Shown here: in pieces, positions 35,590 to 44,994 of the stretch | How the letters are laid out: the number at the start of each line of letters is the position of its first letter | Position numbering within the stretch: the first letter of the stretch is position 1 | Assembly (NCBI GenBank): GCA_963794185.1 | Contig: CAWCDM010000113.1 | Coordinates: 67,315-131,314 of the forward strand | Direction of reading: 5' to 3' | Source of the DNA: JAMXLO01 sp963794185 | GTDB taxonomy: Bacteria > Pseudomonadota > Alphaproteobacteria > Acetobacterales > Acetobacteraceae | DNA length: 64,000 bases | Position numbers and translations under genes: made by a program | The notes under the pieces: generated by a model | What the model was told of the DNA's origin: nothing | Seen by the model: the letters and a program-made list of their open reading frames with translations, nothing else | Database searches by the model: none

Positions 35590-36460
35590 AGCGCATGGCC
35601 ACGCGCCGGAGGAGTGGGCTGCCGGCGCGGGCGGCGACGGCACCCTTCTCGGCGATCACATGCGCAGGTATGCCTGTCAACTGGGCGTTCCCTTCGACCC
35701 GATGGTGGTGACTGACGCCAACCCCCGGGTCATCGGCATCGCGGTTCTGCGTATCTGCGACCCGTCGCATGTGCCGAGGGTGTCGTGTGCGACCCTCATC
35801 CTAGCGGAATGTTGAATGCTGATGCTCATACCTTGGTATTGGCTATTTGTCTCATGGCTGTGTGGCGATCCCGGTGACCCGACCAGGATAGTCAGCACCC
35901 CACTAACGTGGCTGGGCCGCGTGCGTTCACAAATCCGCGGCGAAAATTCGGTCGAGGATATGAGGATATATTGAGCATCAACCTTGCTGCCTGCCGCCAT
36001 TATTGCGCGCGTGATGCGATGTCGACGCGCATATCGCCCAGGGTCGTGCCTTCCAAGTCGGGCAAATCGTGAAGCAGTACCTGTAGATGATGCCGTTGTG
36101 GCAGTAGCCGGCCGATCGCTGCCGAGAATTGGCGACAACAACAGTGCGTTGCTCCTGCGGGACCACACAGGATCTGTTCTGACCCTCCTGCATATTATAG
36201 TGCATGTTAGCGGTTATCTGCGCAATGGTGAGGACGAATCCTGTCCGGTCGGCGAGACGATGGCGCTGCACCGACCAGGCCAGGCCGTGCAACGGCTCGC
36301 CAAAGTTGGCGTCGGTCGCCCGTTTTGGGAAATAGGACAGCACCTTCGACCAGTTCAATCCTTTGCACCCTTAGCCGCCAACTCAGCATAATCGAACGTT
36401 GACCCGTGTTCGTCACAAATGCCGTTGATCGACGAACCCCCGGCCGCCCGCCACCCCCAT
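35590..36460 (-). pseudogene. Decayed GMC oxidoreductase with an inverted segment
   Basis: Minus-strand pieces in order match the intact GMC at 32286: GGSSINGICDEHGS near 36430, NWSKVLSYFPKRATDANFG at 36350, HRLADRTGF and the C-terminal TGIPAHVIAEKGAVAA near 35650. An in-frame stop and several frameshifts are present. The segment 35700-35816 reads on the opposite strand, VVTDANPRVIGIAVLRICD, which is the GMC motif that should precede the C-terminal piece, so this block has been inverted. The left boundary of the gene is replaced by an IS21 fragment. Confidence 0.75.
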
Positions 36461-36477
36461 GATTCGGCATTCCTCGT

Positions 36478-36844
36478 CGATCAGATTGATCTGATCGCTC
36501 GGCAGTGGCACCTCGAATGGTGGTCGCGCGCTGGGCCGGATCTCACACAGCAGATCGGTCACGGCGGTATAGCCGCCGCGATAGCCGAGGGCCCCGAGCT
36601 CGCGATGCAGGCGACGCCCGGTCAGTTCGGGCGCCGCGGCAAGCCGCTCACGCAGATTTTGCTCGAACGGCTGCAGCTGCGCCACCCGCCGCCGGCGAGA
36701 GCCATAGACCACCGGATCGAGACCACCAGCGATCACCTTGTGCACGGTCTTGCGGTCCAATCCGGTACGCCGGGCGATAGCCGAAACGCCGGCGCCTTGC
36801 CGATGCAGATCAAGGATCATGACAATCACTCCCAGTCGGATCAC
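36478..36844 (-). pseudogene. istA: IS21-family transposase IstA, N-terminal fragment
   Basis: From the GTG at 36844 the frame reads VIRLGVIVMILDLHRQGAG, the helix-turn-helix SAIARRTGLDRKTVHKVI and TGRRLHRELGALGYRGGYTAV, the DNA-binding N-terminal third of IstA. The catalytic DDE domain is missing; after PPFEVPLPSD the sequence joins the decayed GMC at about 36470-36480. IstB is also absent. It is therefore a non-autonomous relic. Confidence 0.8.
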
Positions 36845-36977
36845 CGGCTCCCCGCCATCCTTGAGAGGGAAGCATCGGCCGCCGTGCGCTGGCCGACCGC
36901 CCCAGATCGGCACCCCCGCCATCGCCGGGGCAGCCTTCTCCTCACGGCGCCACGCAGCCAATTCGTGGCGACTTCTA
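36478..36977 (-). mobile_element. IS21-family left-end fragment
   Basis: The istA fragment plus its 130-base leader. The leader begins, on the minus strand, TGTAGAAGTCGCCACG at 36977, and TG is the usual first pair of an IS21 element. That end overlaps the TAG stop of the adjacent GMC gene at 36975-36977. The other end is broken at the decayed GMC. Confidence 0.5.
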
Positions 36978-38801
36978 CACGTCCTCCAGAATCATGTCCG
37001 CGGCCTTTTCGCCGACCATGTAGACCGCGCTGGCGATGAAGAACCCGGGAATGCGCGGGAACACCGAGGCATCCACCACGCGCAATCGCTGGGTGCCATG
37101 CACGCGCAGACGGCTGTCGAGCACCCCGTTCGAATCGCGCGGGCCGATCGCGCAGGAGCAGGAGGCGTGATGGCCCCATGCGTTGCCGCGGGCATAGTCG
37201 GCGAGCTGTTCGTCCGACTGCACGTCCTCGCCCGGCAGTTCTTCCTCAGCGATCATCCCGCTCTGCTTCAGCTCGGCAGTCATCGTACGTACGAAGCGCA
37301 GCCCGGCCACGACGGCCCGCAGGTCCTCGCCTGTCGTGTCGCTGCCTTCCTCGAAGTAGCGGAAATTCACCAGCGGCATATCGCGCGGATCGGCCGAGCG
37401 CAGCGTGACCTCACCAGCGCGATTGTTGGTGTGCGCCTTGAGAACCACCCAGGTGAGATAGTCATGATGTGTCGCAATGTCGCGCGAATATCCCGGGAAA
37501 TACCCCTTGAACCGGGCCAGCAGCGCCATGCAGAAGAGGTCGGGCAGCGGCCGACCCGGCTCCGACCGCAATGACGCGGCAACCGCCGCGCCGTTCGATA
37601 CGTACATGCCTGTCCGGTGGCGCGACCATTCGCTGAACAGTCTGTCATCCTTGGTGAAACGCGCACCACTCAGAACGCGCCATGGCCGCGACAGGCGGCT
37701 GACGACGCCGATTTCGTAGCGGTCCTGTAAATTACGGCCAATGCCAGGCAGCGCGATGCGTGCCTCGATGCCGTGTTGTTCCAACACAGCAGGCGGCCCG
37801 ATACCCGACAGCATCAGCAGTTGCGGCGTGTTGAACGCGCCGCCTGCCAGAATGACCTCACGCCCCGCATGGATCGTCCGCAGATCGCCCGTGTCGACGG
37901 CGGGCCGCGGATGGGCACGGTACAGTCGTTCGCCCTTGAGGTACTCCACGGCGATGGCACGGTTGTCCGCATCGAACAGCACACGCGTCGCCAATGCGTG
38001 CAATTCGATCCGCAGCCGATCGGGATGGCGCTTGGCCACGTCCAGCAGCCGATCGCGCGTGCCCACGCGCCGGTGACCCTCGGTCGTCAGCGGCGTGAAG
38101 CAAAGTCCGTCCGCGTTCCTGCGCAGCAGACGCTGATCGTTCGGGTCGGCCAGACCTTCCACCAACCGCCGGATTGCCCGTAGCGGCCGTGACGAGCCGA
38201 GCAGCACTTCGCGCGCGGAATCCTTGATCGTATCGAGGAGGCGCCTGTCCTCGAACACCTGCCACGGCATCGCGCATTCGGTGGGAAGCCAGCCTCGCCA
38301 TCCGTGTCCCGTCCGATCGAGGCCAAGCCACGACAGGGCACGCCAAAAGGGCCGGTGGCGGCAGTTCTCCAATCGCTGGAAGTAGCGCCGCATCCGGTTG
38401 GCCTGCCACGACGCATCTCCGGTCAATGCCGCTATCGCATCCCAATCCGAATCGCCTGGTGCCATCAGGATCATCGCGTTATGCGCCGTGCAGCCGCCGA
38501 GCGTGCCGGCGCGCGGATAGAAGATCCCTTCGGGCTGCAGCTTGGGATCACGGCACTGTCGGGTTTCGTCGGCATAATGCCGCACGAAGAAGTCCCAGCT
38601 CATGGCCGGGTTCTCCGAGGCAAGCGGATGGAACGCCGGAACGTCGTAATCCTCGGGCAGTTCGGGACCCTCGCGCGGATCGCCGCCCGCCTCCAGAACC
38701 ACGACGCGCATGCCCGCTTCCGCCAGGCGTGCCGCAAGCGTGCCGCCGCCGGCGCCGGAGCCAACAACGATGTAGTCGCACTCACGCGCCGGAGGCTGCA
38801 T
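36975..38801 (-). CDS. GMC family oxidoreductase
   Basis: 608 residues, more diverged than the other GMC enzymes here. FAD motif YIVVGSGAGGGTLAARLAEAG, signature AGTLGGCTAHNAMI, second signature EVILAGGAFNTPQLLMLSGIGP and the active-site region AWGHHASCSCAIGPRDS. The length and HHAS-C motif resemble GMC enzymes that pass electrons to a cytochrome, such as periplasmic alcohol or sugar dehydrogenases, though this one lacks a signal peptide. The di-heme cytochrome gene begins upstream and ends only 13 bases before it, so they form an operon. The stop codon coincides with an IS21 end. Confidence 0.9.
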   Translation of the reverse strand: MQPPARECDYIVVGSGAGGGTLAARLAEAGMRVVVLEAGGDPREGPELPEDYDVPAFHPLASENPAMSWDFFVRHYADETRQCRDPKLQPEGIFYPRAGTLGGCTAHNAMILMAPGDSDWDAIAALTGDASWQANRMRRYFQRLENCRHRPFWRALSWLGLDRTGHGWRGWLPTECAMPWQVFEDRRLLDTIKDSAREVLLGSSRPLRAIRRLVEGLADPNDQRLLRRNADGLCFTPLTTEGHRRVGTRDRLLDVAKRHPDRLRIELHALATRVLFDADNRAIAVEYLKGERLYRAHPRPAVDTGDLRTIHAGREVILAGGAFNTPQLLMLSGIGPPAVLEQHGIEARIALPGIGRNLQDRYEIGVVSRLSRPWRVLSGARFTKDDRLFSEWSRHRTGMYVSNGAAVAASLRSEPGRPLPDLFCMALLARFKGYFPGYSRDIATHHDYLTWVVLKAHTNNRAGEVTLRSADPRDMPLVNFRYFEEGSDTTGEDLRAVVAGLRFVRTMTAELKQSGMIAEEELPGEDVQSDEQLADYARGNAWGHHASCSCAIGPRDSNGVLDSRLRVHGTQRLRVVDASVFPRIPGFFIASAVYMVGEKAADMILEDV

Positions 38802-38814
38802 CCTCGGAACCGGG

Positions 38815-41295
38815 TCAGAACGTCTTGAGGAACTCGATCAGCGCCCGTTTGTCGTCATCGCTCAGGGCCGGCTCCCCGGCGATCAGACCGGTGCCGAAAT
38901 AGTGGCCGCGGTTGACCTCGAAATCCGGACACTTGCTCAGTGCCAGCAACGCCGGACCCATCTTGCTCCCGATTCCGCTGACCATCTGCTCGTCCGTCGC
39001 GTTGGGCGGCAGTGTGGCGAGATAGACCTTGAGATCGACCAGCAGTTGCATCAACCGCTCGACGTGCCGCACGTGCTCGATCGGGTCGCTGCTTTCCGGC
39101 AGGGGCTGGAGGTTGGACAGAATGTTCACCGGCAGGCCTTTTGGAAACGGACCGATCGTGATGCCGCCATCGGCGTCGAACAGTTTCGGCAGGATCCGGT
39201 TCAGCCGCGCCGAGGCAGGACGCAGCGACTCCGGGATATAGGCCGCGGGGATGCTGATGTTGCTCTGCGTGGTGGTGCGGTCGATGACATAGACGGGATC
39301 GCCTTGTGTCTTGTCACCAAACAGCGTGTCGTGCTTGCGTTTCTCCGGCCACAGCATCTGCTCGATCGATGCCTGGAAGACGCGCATGCGCGCATCGACC
39401 GACGGATCCTGTTCGAACGCATCCGCGCCCACGGTGTTGTTGAGCAGGAACGGAGCGGTGGACCACAGACTGATCAGCGAGGGAGGCCGAGTATAGCCGC
39501 GTCCGCCCGCCGGCATCTTGTACTGCGACGGCTTGCCGGTGAACGGATCGTGCACCGTGATCGTGCCGACCGACGGCAGACTCTTGTACGACTGCGAGGA
39601 GAAATTGTCCCAGATGTTGCCGGCCAGCGCGTTCGTGGCCAGTGGGCTGCAGGCGTTGGTCTGCAGCAGCGTCACCGGCACGCGCACTTCAGTCGACAGG
39701 TAGTTGTTGTCGAGGAAATCCGGCGCACTGACGATCGCGCGCATCTGGTGCTTGAAGGCTTCGGTCTTCGTCCACGCCCAGTAGTTGTTCCAGCACTGCA
39801 TGTAGTTGGGCCCCGCGCAGCCGGATGGATCCAATCCGACCGCCGGCTTCGGCGCCTTGCTCGAATGGCAGCGTGCGCAGGTCTCGGCGAACACCGTCTT
39901 GCCGCGATCCAGCGCCGCGGCATCCGCGGTCAGGTACTTCGCGCCACCCGGCGCATCCTTCAGCCGGTCCGGCCTGGCGGCCTGCAGGAAGAACCAGGCC
40001 GTGTGCGGCGTGGCGGCCTCGGTCGCCTGCCAGTAGCTGGAGTTCTTCTCGGCGGTCGCGATGGGTATCGGGCTGATCTCCTTGCCGCCGACCACGGGAT
40101 TGAAGTGCAGCAGCCATTCCTCGCTGAACAGGCCGATGTTCAGGTAGACGCGGTTCAGCGCCCCCAGCGCCCCGACCGAGTCCGAGCCATCCTTCAGCAC
40201 GCGCGGCGCCCAGGAGACGTTCGGCTTCTGAAAGAAGCGCGTCAGCGGGCCGCTGCCGAGATAGTCGTTGAACTGCTTGTTGTTGAGCTGCCCCCCGGCG
40301 AGCGACTCGCGGCCCCAGCGCAGCGCCTGATCGAGCCGCGGCCCCAGGCTGTAAACCGCGTTCATCGTGCGTGGATTGTTGATGTTGTCGGTGGAGACCA
40401 GGGACGTGTCCATCGCGCCCGGCCGGTAGGTGTGCACAAGCTGGAAGAAGTAGTTGTCGGGATTGGCGCGATAGACGAACAGGCGGTCCACCCACATGTA
40501 CTGCGCGCCGACGGTGGAACTGAGATCGGCCCATTGCGGCTTGGCCGGATCGACCGGCGGATGCACCGGGCTCGGGCCGACATGGCAGAAGCCACAGGAC
40601 ATGCCGATGCGGTACGGACGGACCAGGCTCAGATCGCCCTTGAAATACGCACCCGCATCCCACTTCGCCTTTGCCGCCTCGTCGAAGTCGGGATTGGGGA
40701 ACAGCCGCAACCCGACGATGCCGCTGGCGTAGCCGTACAGCGAACCGACCGGCACGGTCTTGCCGCGCGCGCCGATGCGGACGCCGGGATACTTCGCCTC
40801 GTCCTCGAACGGCTCGGCGGGACAATTCGGACTGCGCACATCCAGCAGAAGGCCGAAACGATTCGGATCCGGAGCGGACGGCGCGTCGAAGCACGGCTCG
40901 TTGATCAAACCGAGGTAGTTCCAGCGCCTGGCGCGGTCGATCGGCCTGTTCGGGTCGTAGGCGACGATTTTCAGCAGATCGAACGCACCAAATGTGTAGC
41001 GCGTCATCTTGTCCCAGAACGCGTCGTTGCCGCCCGTCCAGACCAGCCACATGTTGCGGCCCACCACCGGATCGAGGCCTGTGTTGCTGTCCTTCGCCAG
41101 CGCGATGCCGCCATCCATGTCGTGGAAGTAATCCTCCGTCGCAGCCGGCAGCGAGGCGGCGCTGCGGACTGCCTGGCGCGCTTCATCAAGTACGTTGCCG
41201 GGCTGCGCGGGCGGATCGTTGGCGCCTGTCAGCGTCAGCAGACAGAATAGCAGCAACGCGTTCCTGACAGTCCGCCATCCGACTCGCGTCATCAT
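38815..41295 (-). CDS. Large di-heme c-type cytochrome (peroxidase/RoxA-like superfamily)
   Basis: 826 residues with an N-terminal Sec signal (ALLLFCLLTLTGA), so periplasmic. Two heme c motifs are visible: CGFCH at about residue 235 and CARCH at about 470. Between and around them are long conserved stretches such as GRNMWLVWTGGNDAFWDKM and YTRPPSLISLWSTAPFLLNN; the latter resembles the cytochrome c peroxidase/RoxA group. RoxA proteins are near 680 residues, so this one is longer. It lies directly upstream of a GMC oxidoreductase and may be its electron acceptor. Function is inferred from context only. Confidence 0.8.
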   Translation of the reverse strand: MMTRVGWRTVRNALLLFCLLTLTGANDPPAQPGNVLDEARQAVRSAASLPAATEDYFHDMDGGIALAKDSNTGLDPVVGRNMWLVWTGGNDAFWDKMTRYTFGAFDLLKIVAYDPNRPIDRARRWNYLGLINEPCFDAPSAPDPNRFGLLLDVRSPNCPAEPFEDEAKYPGVRIGARGKTVPVGSLYGYASGIVGLRLFPNPDFDEAAKAKWDAGAYFKGDLSLVRPYRIGMSCGFCHVGPSPVHPPVDPAKPQWADLSSTVGAQYMWVDRLFVYRANPDNYFFQLVHTYRPGAMDTSLVSTDNINNPRTMNAVYSLGPRLDQALRWGRESLAGGQLNNKQFNDYLGSGPLTRFFQKPNVSWAPRVLKDGSDSVGALGALNRVYLNIGLFSEEWLLHFNPVVGGKEISPIPIATAEKNSSYWQATEAATPHTAWFFLQAARPDRLKDAPGGAKYLTADAAALDRGKTVFAETCARCHSSKAPKPAVGLDPSGCAGPNYMQCWNNYWAWTKTEAFKHQMRAIVSAPDFLDNNYLSTEVRVPVTLLQTNACSPLATNALAGNIWDNFSSQSYKSLPSVGTITVHDPFTGKPSQYKMPAGGRGYTRPPSLISLWSTAPFLLNNTVGADAFEQDPSVDARMRVFQASIEQMLWPEKRKHDTLFGDKTQGDPVYVIDRTTTQSNISIPAAYIPESLRPASARLNRILPKLFDADGGITIGPFPKGLPVNILSNLQPLPESSDPIEHVRHVERLMQLLVDLKVYLATLPPNATDEQMVSGIGSKMGPALLALSKCPDFEVNRGHYFGTGLIAGEPALSDDDKRALIEFLKTF

Positions 41296-41432
41296 TGTTC
41301 CCCCCGTACGCGACGAGGAGAACTATAGCGCCAGAGTACTGTCGCGCCACAAGGCTGAAGGTGCGTGCAGCGAGCACGCATCAGCGCCTGCCGGCCGGAT
41401 GCTTCGACCGTCCCCGGCCGGTTTATGGTTGC

Positions 41433-42225
41433 CTATCCCGGTGCGTCGGCCCGCTGGCTGATCTGCTCTGCCACGTGGTCGAGGGCATTGTCCGATGCCA
41501 CGGCCACGACGGCGTAGCCGATCCCATTCCTGATCCAGGAACAGCCGTTGACCGAGCCCTTGTTCATGTCGGAGCGCTCGGCGGTCAACTCCCGCGGCAT
41601 CGGCCGCATCAGCACACTCAGCCGATTGCCCTGCTCGTCGTCGTACATGAAGAGCGCGGCGGCTGCGCCACGTTCGGTGGCCAACAGCCGTCCGCCGAGC
41701 AGCTTGTACCCGGCGCGGCTGAGATCCGGCGGCGCCACGGCACGGCGCAGCCGGTTGGACAGCCATTGCGCCAAGTGCTCCTGTTCGGCCGCGGTCACCT
41801 CGACTGAATGGTGACGGTCGGCGGCATAGACCGTATGGCTGTTGATTGCCTCCTGCTGCAACTGGAACACCGCGAACTGTGTCTGGTCGAGTGTCCTGGG
41901 CAGGCCCATATACCAGCCCGCTGCGCTGCCGACACAGAACGAGAGGACAATCGCCACAGCGATCCTCCGCCAGCCGTTAGGATGCCGTCCCCGAGTTCTC
42001 GAGTAGCCGTGTGAGATCCAGCTCCGGTGGGACTGGTTCGTCGGCTTGTACGGCAAACACCGCGCGCAGCCTGGCCCGTTGCGCGCGATAGGCTGCCACG
42101 CGCCGCGCAAGCTCTGGCTGTGTTTGGAGATAGTGCTCAATCTCCAGACGGCGCTCCGGCCACAGGCGCTCATCGACATAAGCGTGCAGCTCGTGTTCCG
42201 AGATTGGTCGCTCCGCTGCCGTCAT
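41433..42225 (-). pseudogene. Anti-sigma factor-like membrane protein, frameshifted
   Basis: The cytoplasmic part (ATG at 42225) reads ISEHELHAYVDERLWPERR and LEIEHYLQTQPELARRVAAY, the pattern of ZAS-like anti-sigma factors without the zinc His/Cys set. After LDLTRLLE, near 42000, the frame shifts and continues with a membrane helix (RRIAVAIVLSFCVGSAAGWYMG) and a periplasmic domain to 41433. Joined, it is about 260 residues. The usual partner ECF sigma gene is not upstream. The ATG overlaps the stop of a short upstream frame (ATGGCATGA), as expected if a sigma gene once preceded it. Confidence 0.7.
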
Positions 42226-42601
42226 GCCATCCTCCGCCCGGCAATCGCCTCATCCACCGCGCGCGCTGCCATAGGCAGCTCCCAGCTTCTGCTGACAAAG
42301 ACAATACAAGGCCTCGCGGTATTCCCGGAATCCGTGCCGTGTCCGTATAGAAGCGAAATTCAGTATAAATTTGCAACAAAGGGCCGGGTGGCCGCATCGC
42401 ATCTGTTTGCAGCCACGCCCATGCAAACAGGCACCACAACGGGATGCGGACGTCCCTGCCGGAGCGCGCTGCCCATCAACGACACGCCAGGTCAGACGCC
42501 TCAGCAGGATCTTTATTCCCGCCGGCTGGTGTTTTGCGAGAGCGGATCGCCGGTCCTGACTTAGTTGATCCGCGGCGAACCCCTAAGCGTGCATGCGTGC
42601 G
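42226..42601. other. Gap upstream of the anti-sigma gene
   Basis: About 375 bases without a complete gene. A minus-strand stretch ending at the anti-sigma ATG reads EYREALYCLCQQKLGAAYG in one frame and ends AARAVDEAIAGRRMA in another, so it may be the broken remainder of the missing upstream partner. No sigma-factor motif can be identified in it. Confidence 0.35.
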
Positions 42602-43429
42602 TCAGTCGCTTCCAGGAGGCTTGGGGTCGCCGTAAAAGGGAAACGGCCCGGGGAAGTCCTCGACATAGAGCGTGTGCGATACGATGCCGTCGGTCGGGGT
42701 CCAGCGATGGAGCTGGAACGCGGGCGGCTCGAAGATGAAGGCTCCCGGATCGTGGGGATCCAGGCACATCTCGACCTGATGTGCCACCGAGGGCGAGATC
42801 GACGCGATGGCATGCGCCACGCGGGCCACGACCGGGCGGTGGTGGTGGCCGCAGATGATCCGTTCCACCTGCCTATGCCTGGCGATGACGGCGGTGAACT
42901 CGGGCGTCGTGCGGAGATTGATGCGGTCCATATGAGCAATGCCACAGACAAATGGCGGATGGTGCATTGCGACGATGGTCGGCTTGTCCGGCGCGGCCGC
43001 CAGCGTGCGGTCGAGGAACGCCAGTTGCTCGGCGCGAAGCTCCCCGTGCGCGGAGCCCGGAACCAGAGTATCCAGCATGACCATTCGGACCGGGTGGTCC
43101 TCCACGGCATACTGGACGTAGTGCGGATCGTTGGTCACGCCCGGCAGATGCCGAAGGCACTCGCGGAACGGCGCGCGCTGGTCGTGATTGCCAGGGATGA
43201 CGAATACCGGCATTGGCAGCCACTTGCGCAGCAGCCGCGCCACGTTGGCATATTCGACGTCCAGACCGCATTCGGTCAGGTCGCCGGTGATGACCACAAC
43301 GTCCGGTCGCGGACTGAGCCGCGACGCTGCCCGAAAGGCTCGCTCGGTGAACAGATTGGTTTCGACCAACCGGTTCGCGGCTTCACCCACCGGCCGGACG
43401 TGCAGGTCGGTGAGTTGGCAGATCAGCAT
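42602..43429 (-). CDS. Metallophosphoesterase, CpdA-like cyclic nucleotide phosphodiesterase
   Basis: 275 residues. Calcineurin-like metal sites in order: LTDLHVRP (D-x-H), VVITGDLTECG (GD), VFVIPGNHDQR (GNHD), VAMHHPPF and ICGHHHRPVV (GHxH). This complete set and the length match CpdA/class III 3',5'-cAMP phosphodiesterases, which use two metals. The ATG at 43429 is preceded by AAGGAG; upstream in-frame codons are not needed. It is divergent from the DoxX-like gene. The signal it controls is not evident. Confidence 0.9.
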   Translation of the reverse strand: MLICQLTDLHVRPVGEAANRLVETNLFTERAFRAASRLSPRPDVVVITGDLTECGLDVEYANVARLLRKWLPMPVFVIPGNHDQRAPFRECLRHLPGVTNDPHYVQYAVEDHPVRMVMLDTLVPGSAHGELRAEQLAFLDRTLAAAPDKPTIVAMHHPPFVCGIAHMDRINLRTTPEFTAVIARHRQVERIICGHHHRPVVARVAHAIASISPSVAHQVEMCLDPHDPGAFIFEPPAFQLHRWTPTDGIVSHTLYVEDFPGPFPFYGDPKPPGSD

Positions 43430-43666
43430 CGAACGCTCCTTCCTCTTGGGGCGCCTATACTGGCACCTTTGGGTAGTTTGTTCCACATACGATTTCATAA
43501 GCGCGGCGGCGAACTGCACCAACGACGGCGATACGCGCTGATTTACATGGTGGTTTGATCTGTATCAATGCGAACAGCCCACCTGCGGCTAAAACTTGCC
43601 GTGCGCGGGTTGGGACCGAAGTTGGCCTGTCGCCGCGCGCAGCCGCTTACGGACAGGAGCAACAAT

Positions 43667-44146
43667 ATGAACAGCGTATCCATGGATCGGAAATTCCTGC
43701 TGGCGTTCAGGCTGCTGATGGGTTGGACCTTCCTGTATGCCGGAGCTTGGCAGGTGCTTTCACCCACCTTCTCCGCGGCGGACTTCCTGGCACACACCAA
43801 GACCTTCCACGATCTCTATGCACCACTGACCTCGCCGACGATCGCCCCGGTGCTGACGTTTTTCGTCAAGTGGGGTCACCTGCTGATCGGACTGTCGCTG
43901 GTTTCGGGCCTGCTGGTGCGCGTCAGCGGCGTATTCGGCGTCGCGCTGCTACTTACCTATTGGACCGCGCACATGGACTTCCCCTACATCGAAAGCCGCG
44001 TGAACCTGATCATCGATTACCATATCGTTTACGCCACGCTGACGATCTGGCTGGTGGCGGCGAACGCTGGCCACGTATGGGGTCTTGACGGCCGGCTGGC
44101 CGAACGCCGGTCGCTCGGCGGCCGCGCTGCTCCCGCCATAAGCTGA
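43667..44146 (+). CDS. DoxX/DoxD-like (TQO small subunit) membrane protein
   Basis: 159 residues with four transmembrane helices. LLAFRLLMGWTFLYAGAWQV begins helix 1, and PVLTFFVKWGHLLIGLSLVSGLLVRVSGVFG makes helices 2 and 3. The arrangement fits DoxD, the quinone-binding subunit of thiosulfate:quinone oxidoreductase, or DoxX-like proteins with less clear roles. The catalytic DoxA partner is not nearby. The ATG at 43667 has GGACAGGAGC upstream. It converges with the amidohydrolase gene, 12 bases apart. Confidence 0.8.
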   Translation: MNSVSMDRKFLLAFRLLMGWTFLYAGAWQVLSPTFSAADFLAHTKTFHDLYAPLTSPTIAPVLTFFVKWGHLLIGLSLVSGLLVRVSGVFGVALLLTYWTAHMDFPYIESRVNLIIDYHIVYATLTIWLVAANAGHVWGLDGRLAERRSLGGRAAPAIS

Positions 44147-44158
44147 CGCTCGGACCCG

Positions 44159-44994
44159 TCAGAAGCCGTACAGCTTTGCCGGGTTGTCCACCAGGATGCT
44201 GCGGCGCGTCATTGCGTCCGGTACCCATTCGACAAACTGATCGAACAACAGGCCCACCTCCGGCGCCGGATCCACGCCGGGCTGCGGCCAATCGGTCCCC
44301 CACACGCAGCGGTCCGGCGCAGCGGCGACCATCGCCTTCACGTTGGGCGCCACGTCGCTGCAGGGCGTCCCGGCGGACGATGCGCGATAGCTGCACAGCT
44401 TGATCCAGGCGCGCCCGCCGTCCAGCAGGTGCAGCAGCGCCTGGAACTGCGGATGCGCGGTGCCGAGCGCTGCCTTCACACCGCTCGAATGGTCGATCAC
44501 CACCTCGGTCGGGAGTGCGGCGAGACGCGGTGCGATCTCCGTCAGCTTGTCGCCCTCCGCATAAATCTGGATGTGCCAGCCGAGCGGCGCCAGCCGGCGC
44601 GCCAATGCGTCGAGCAGCGCTTCCGGCGTGCCGTTGCCGGACACCATGTTGAAGCGCACGCCGCGCACCCCGCGTGCATGCAGCCGCCGCAGCGCCGCAT
44701 CGTCGAAGCTGTCGTCGATGACTGCGACCGCGCGTGCCCGATGCAGGCCGAACTGCCGCACCGCGTCCAGCGTGACCTCGTTCTGCGTGCCGTAGACACT
44801 GGCCTGAACGACCACCATTCGGCCGATGCCGACCGCCTCCGCCATCGCCAGAGACACTATTCCACCGAGGCAGGCGGCGGCGTGTAGGTCCGTCCCGCAT
44901 CCGGTGGAAACCGGTCATACGGACCAAAGATATGGAAGTGGCATTCGCAGGTCCGGCTCGGTGCCTTCCGGTTCGGCGGTCGCGCGTTGCTCAT
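44159..44994 (-). pseudogene. Amidohydrolase-2 family protein (TIM barrel), frameshifted
   Basis: From ATG 44994 the frame gives CECHFHIFGPYDRFP (the metal His-x-His of amidohydrolase 2) and RTYTPPPASVE, then stops at TAG near 44858. The rest continues one frame over: MVVVQASVYGTQN, GVRGVRFNMVSGNG, EVVIDHSSG and CVWGTDWPQPG with the late Asp. Joined length is about 280 residues, normal for 2-pyrone-4,6-dicarboxylate hydrolase-like enzymes. The start overlaps the PQQ dehydrogenase stop (ATGA), so it is last in a three-gene operon. Confidence 0.82.

Noticed and set aside
38902..41250. A 782-codon plus-strand frame opposite the cytochrome gene
   Set aside because: It mirrors the minus-strand gene codon by codon, is rich in Arg and low-complexity runs and has no family motif. 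The minus strand has a signal peptide and two heme motifs.
42602..43522. Longer start for the metallophosphoesterase at 43522
   Set aside because: The added N-terminus has no similarity, while the internal ATG at 43429 has a strong ribosome site and directly precedes the first metal motif.
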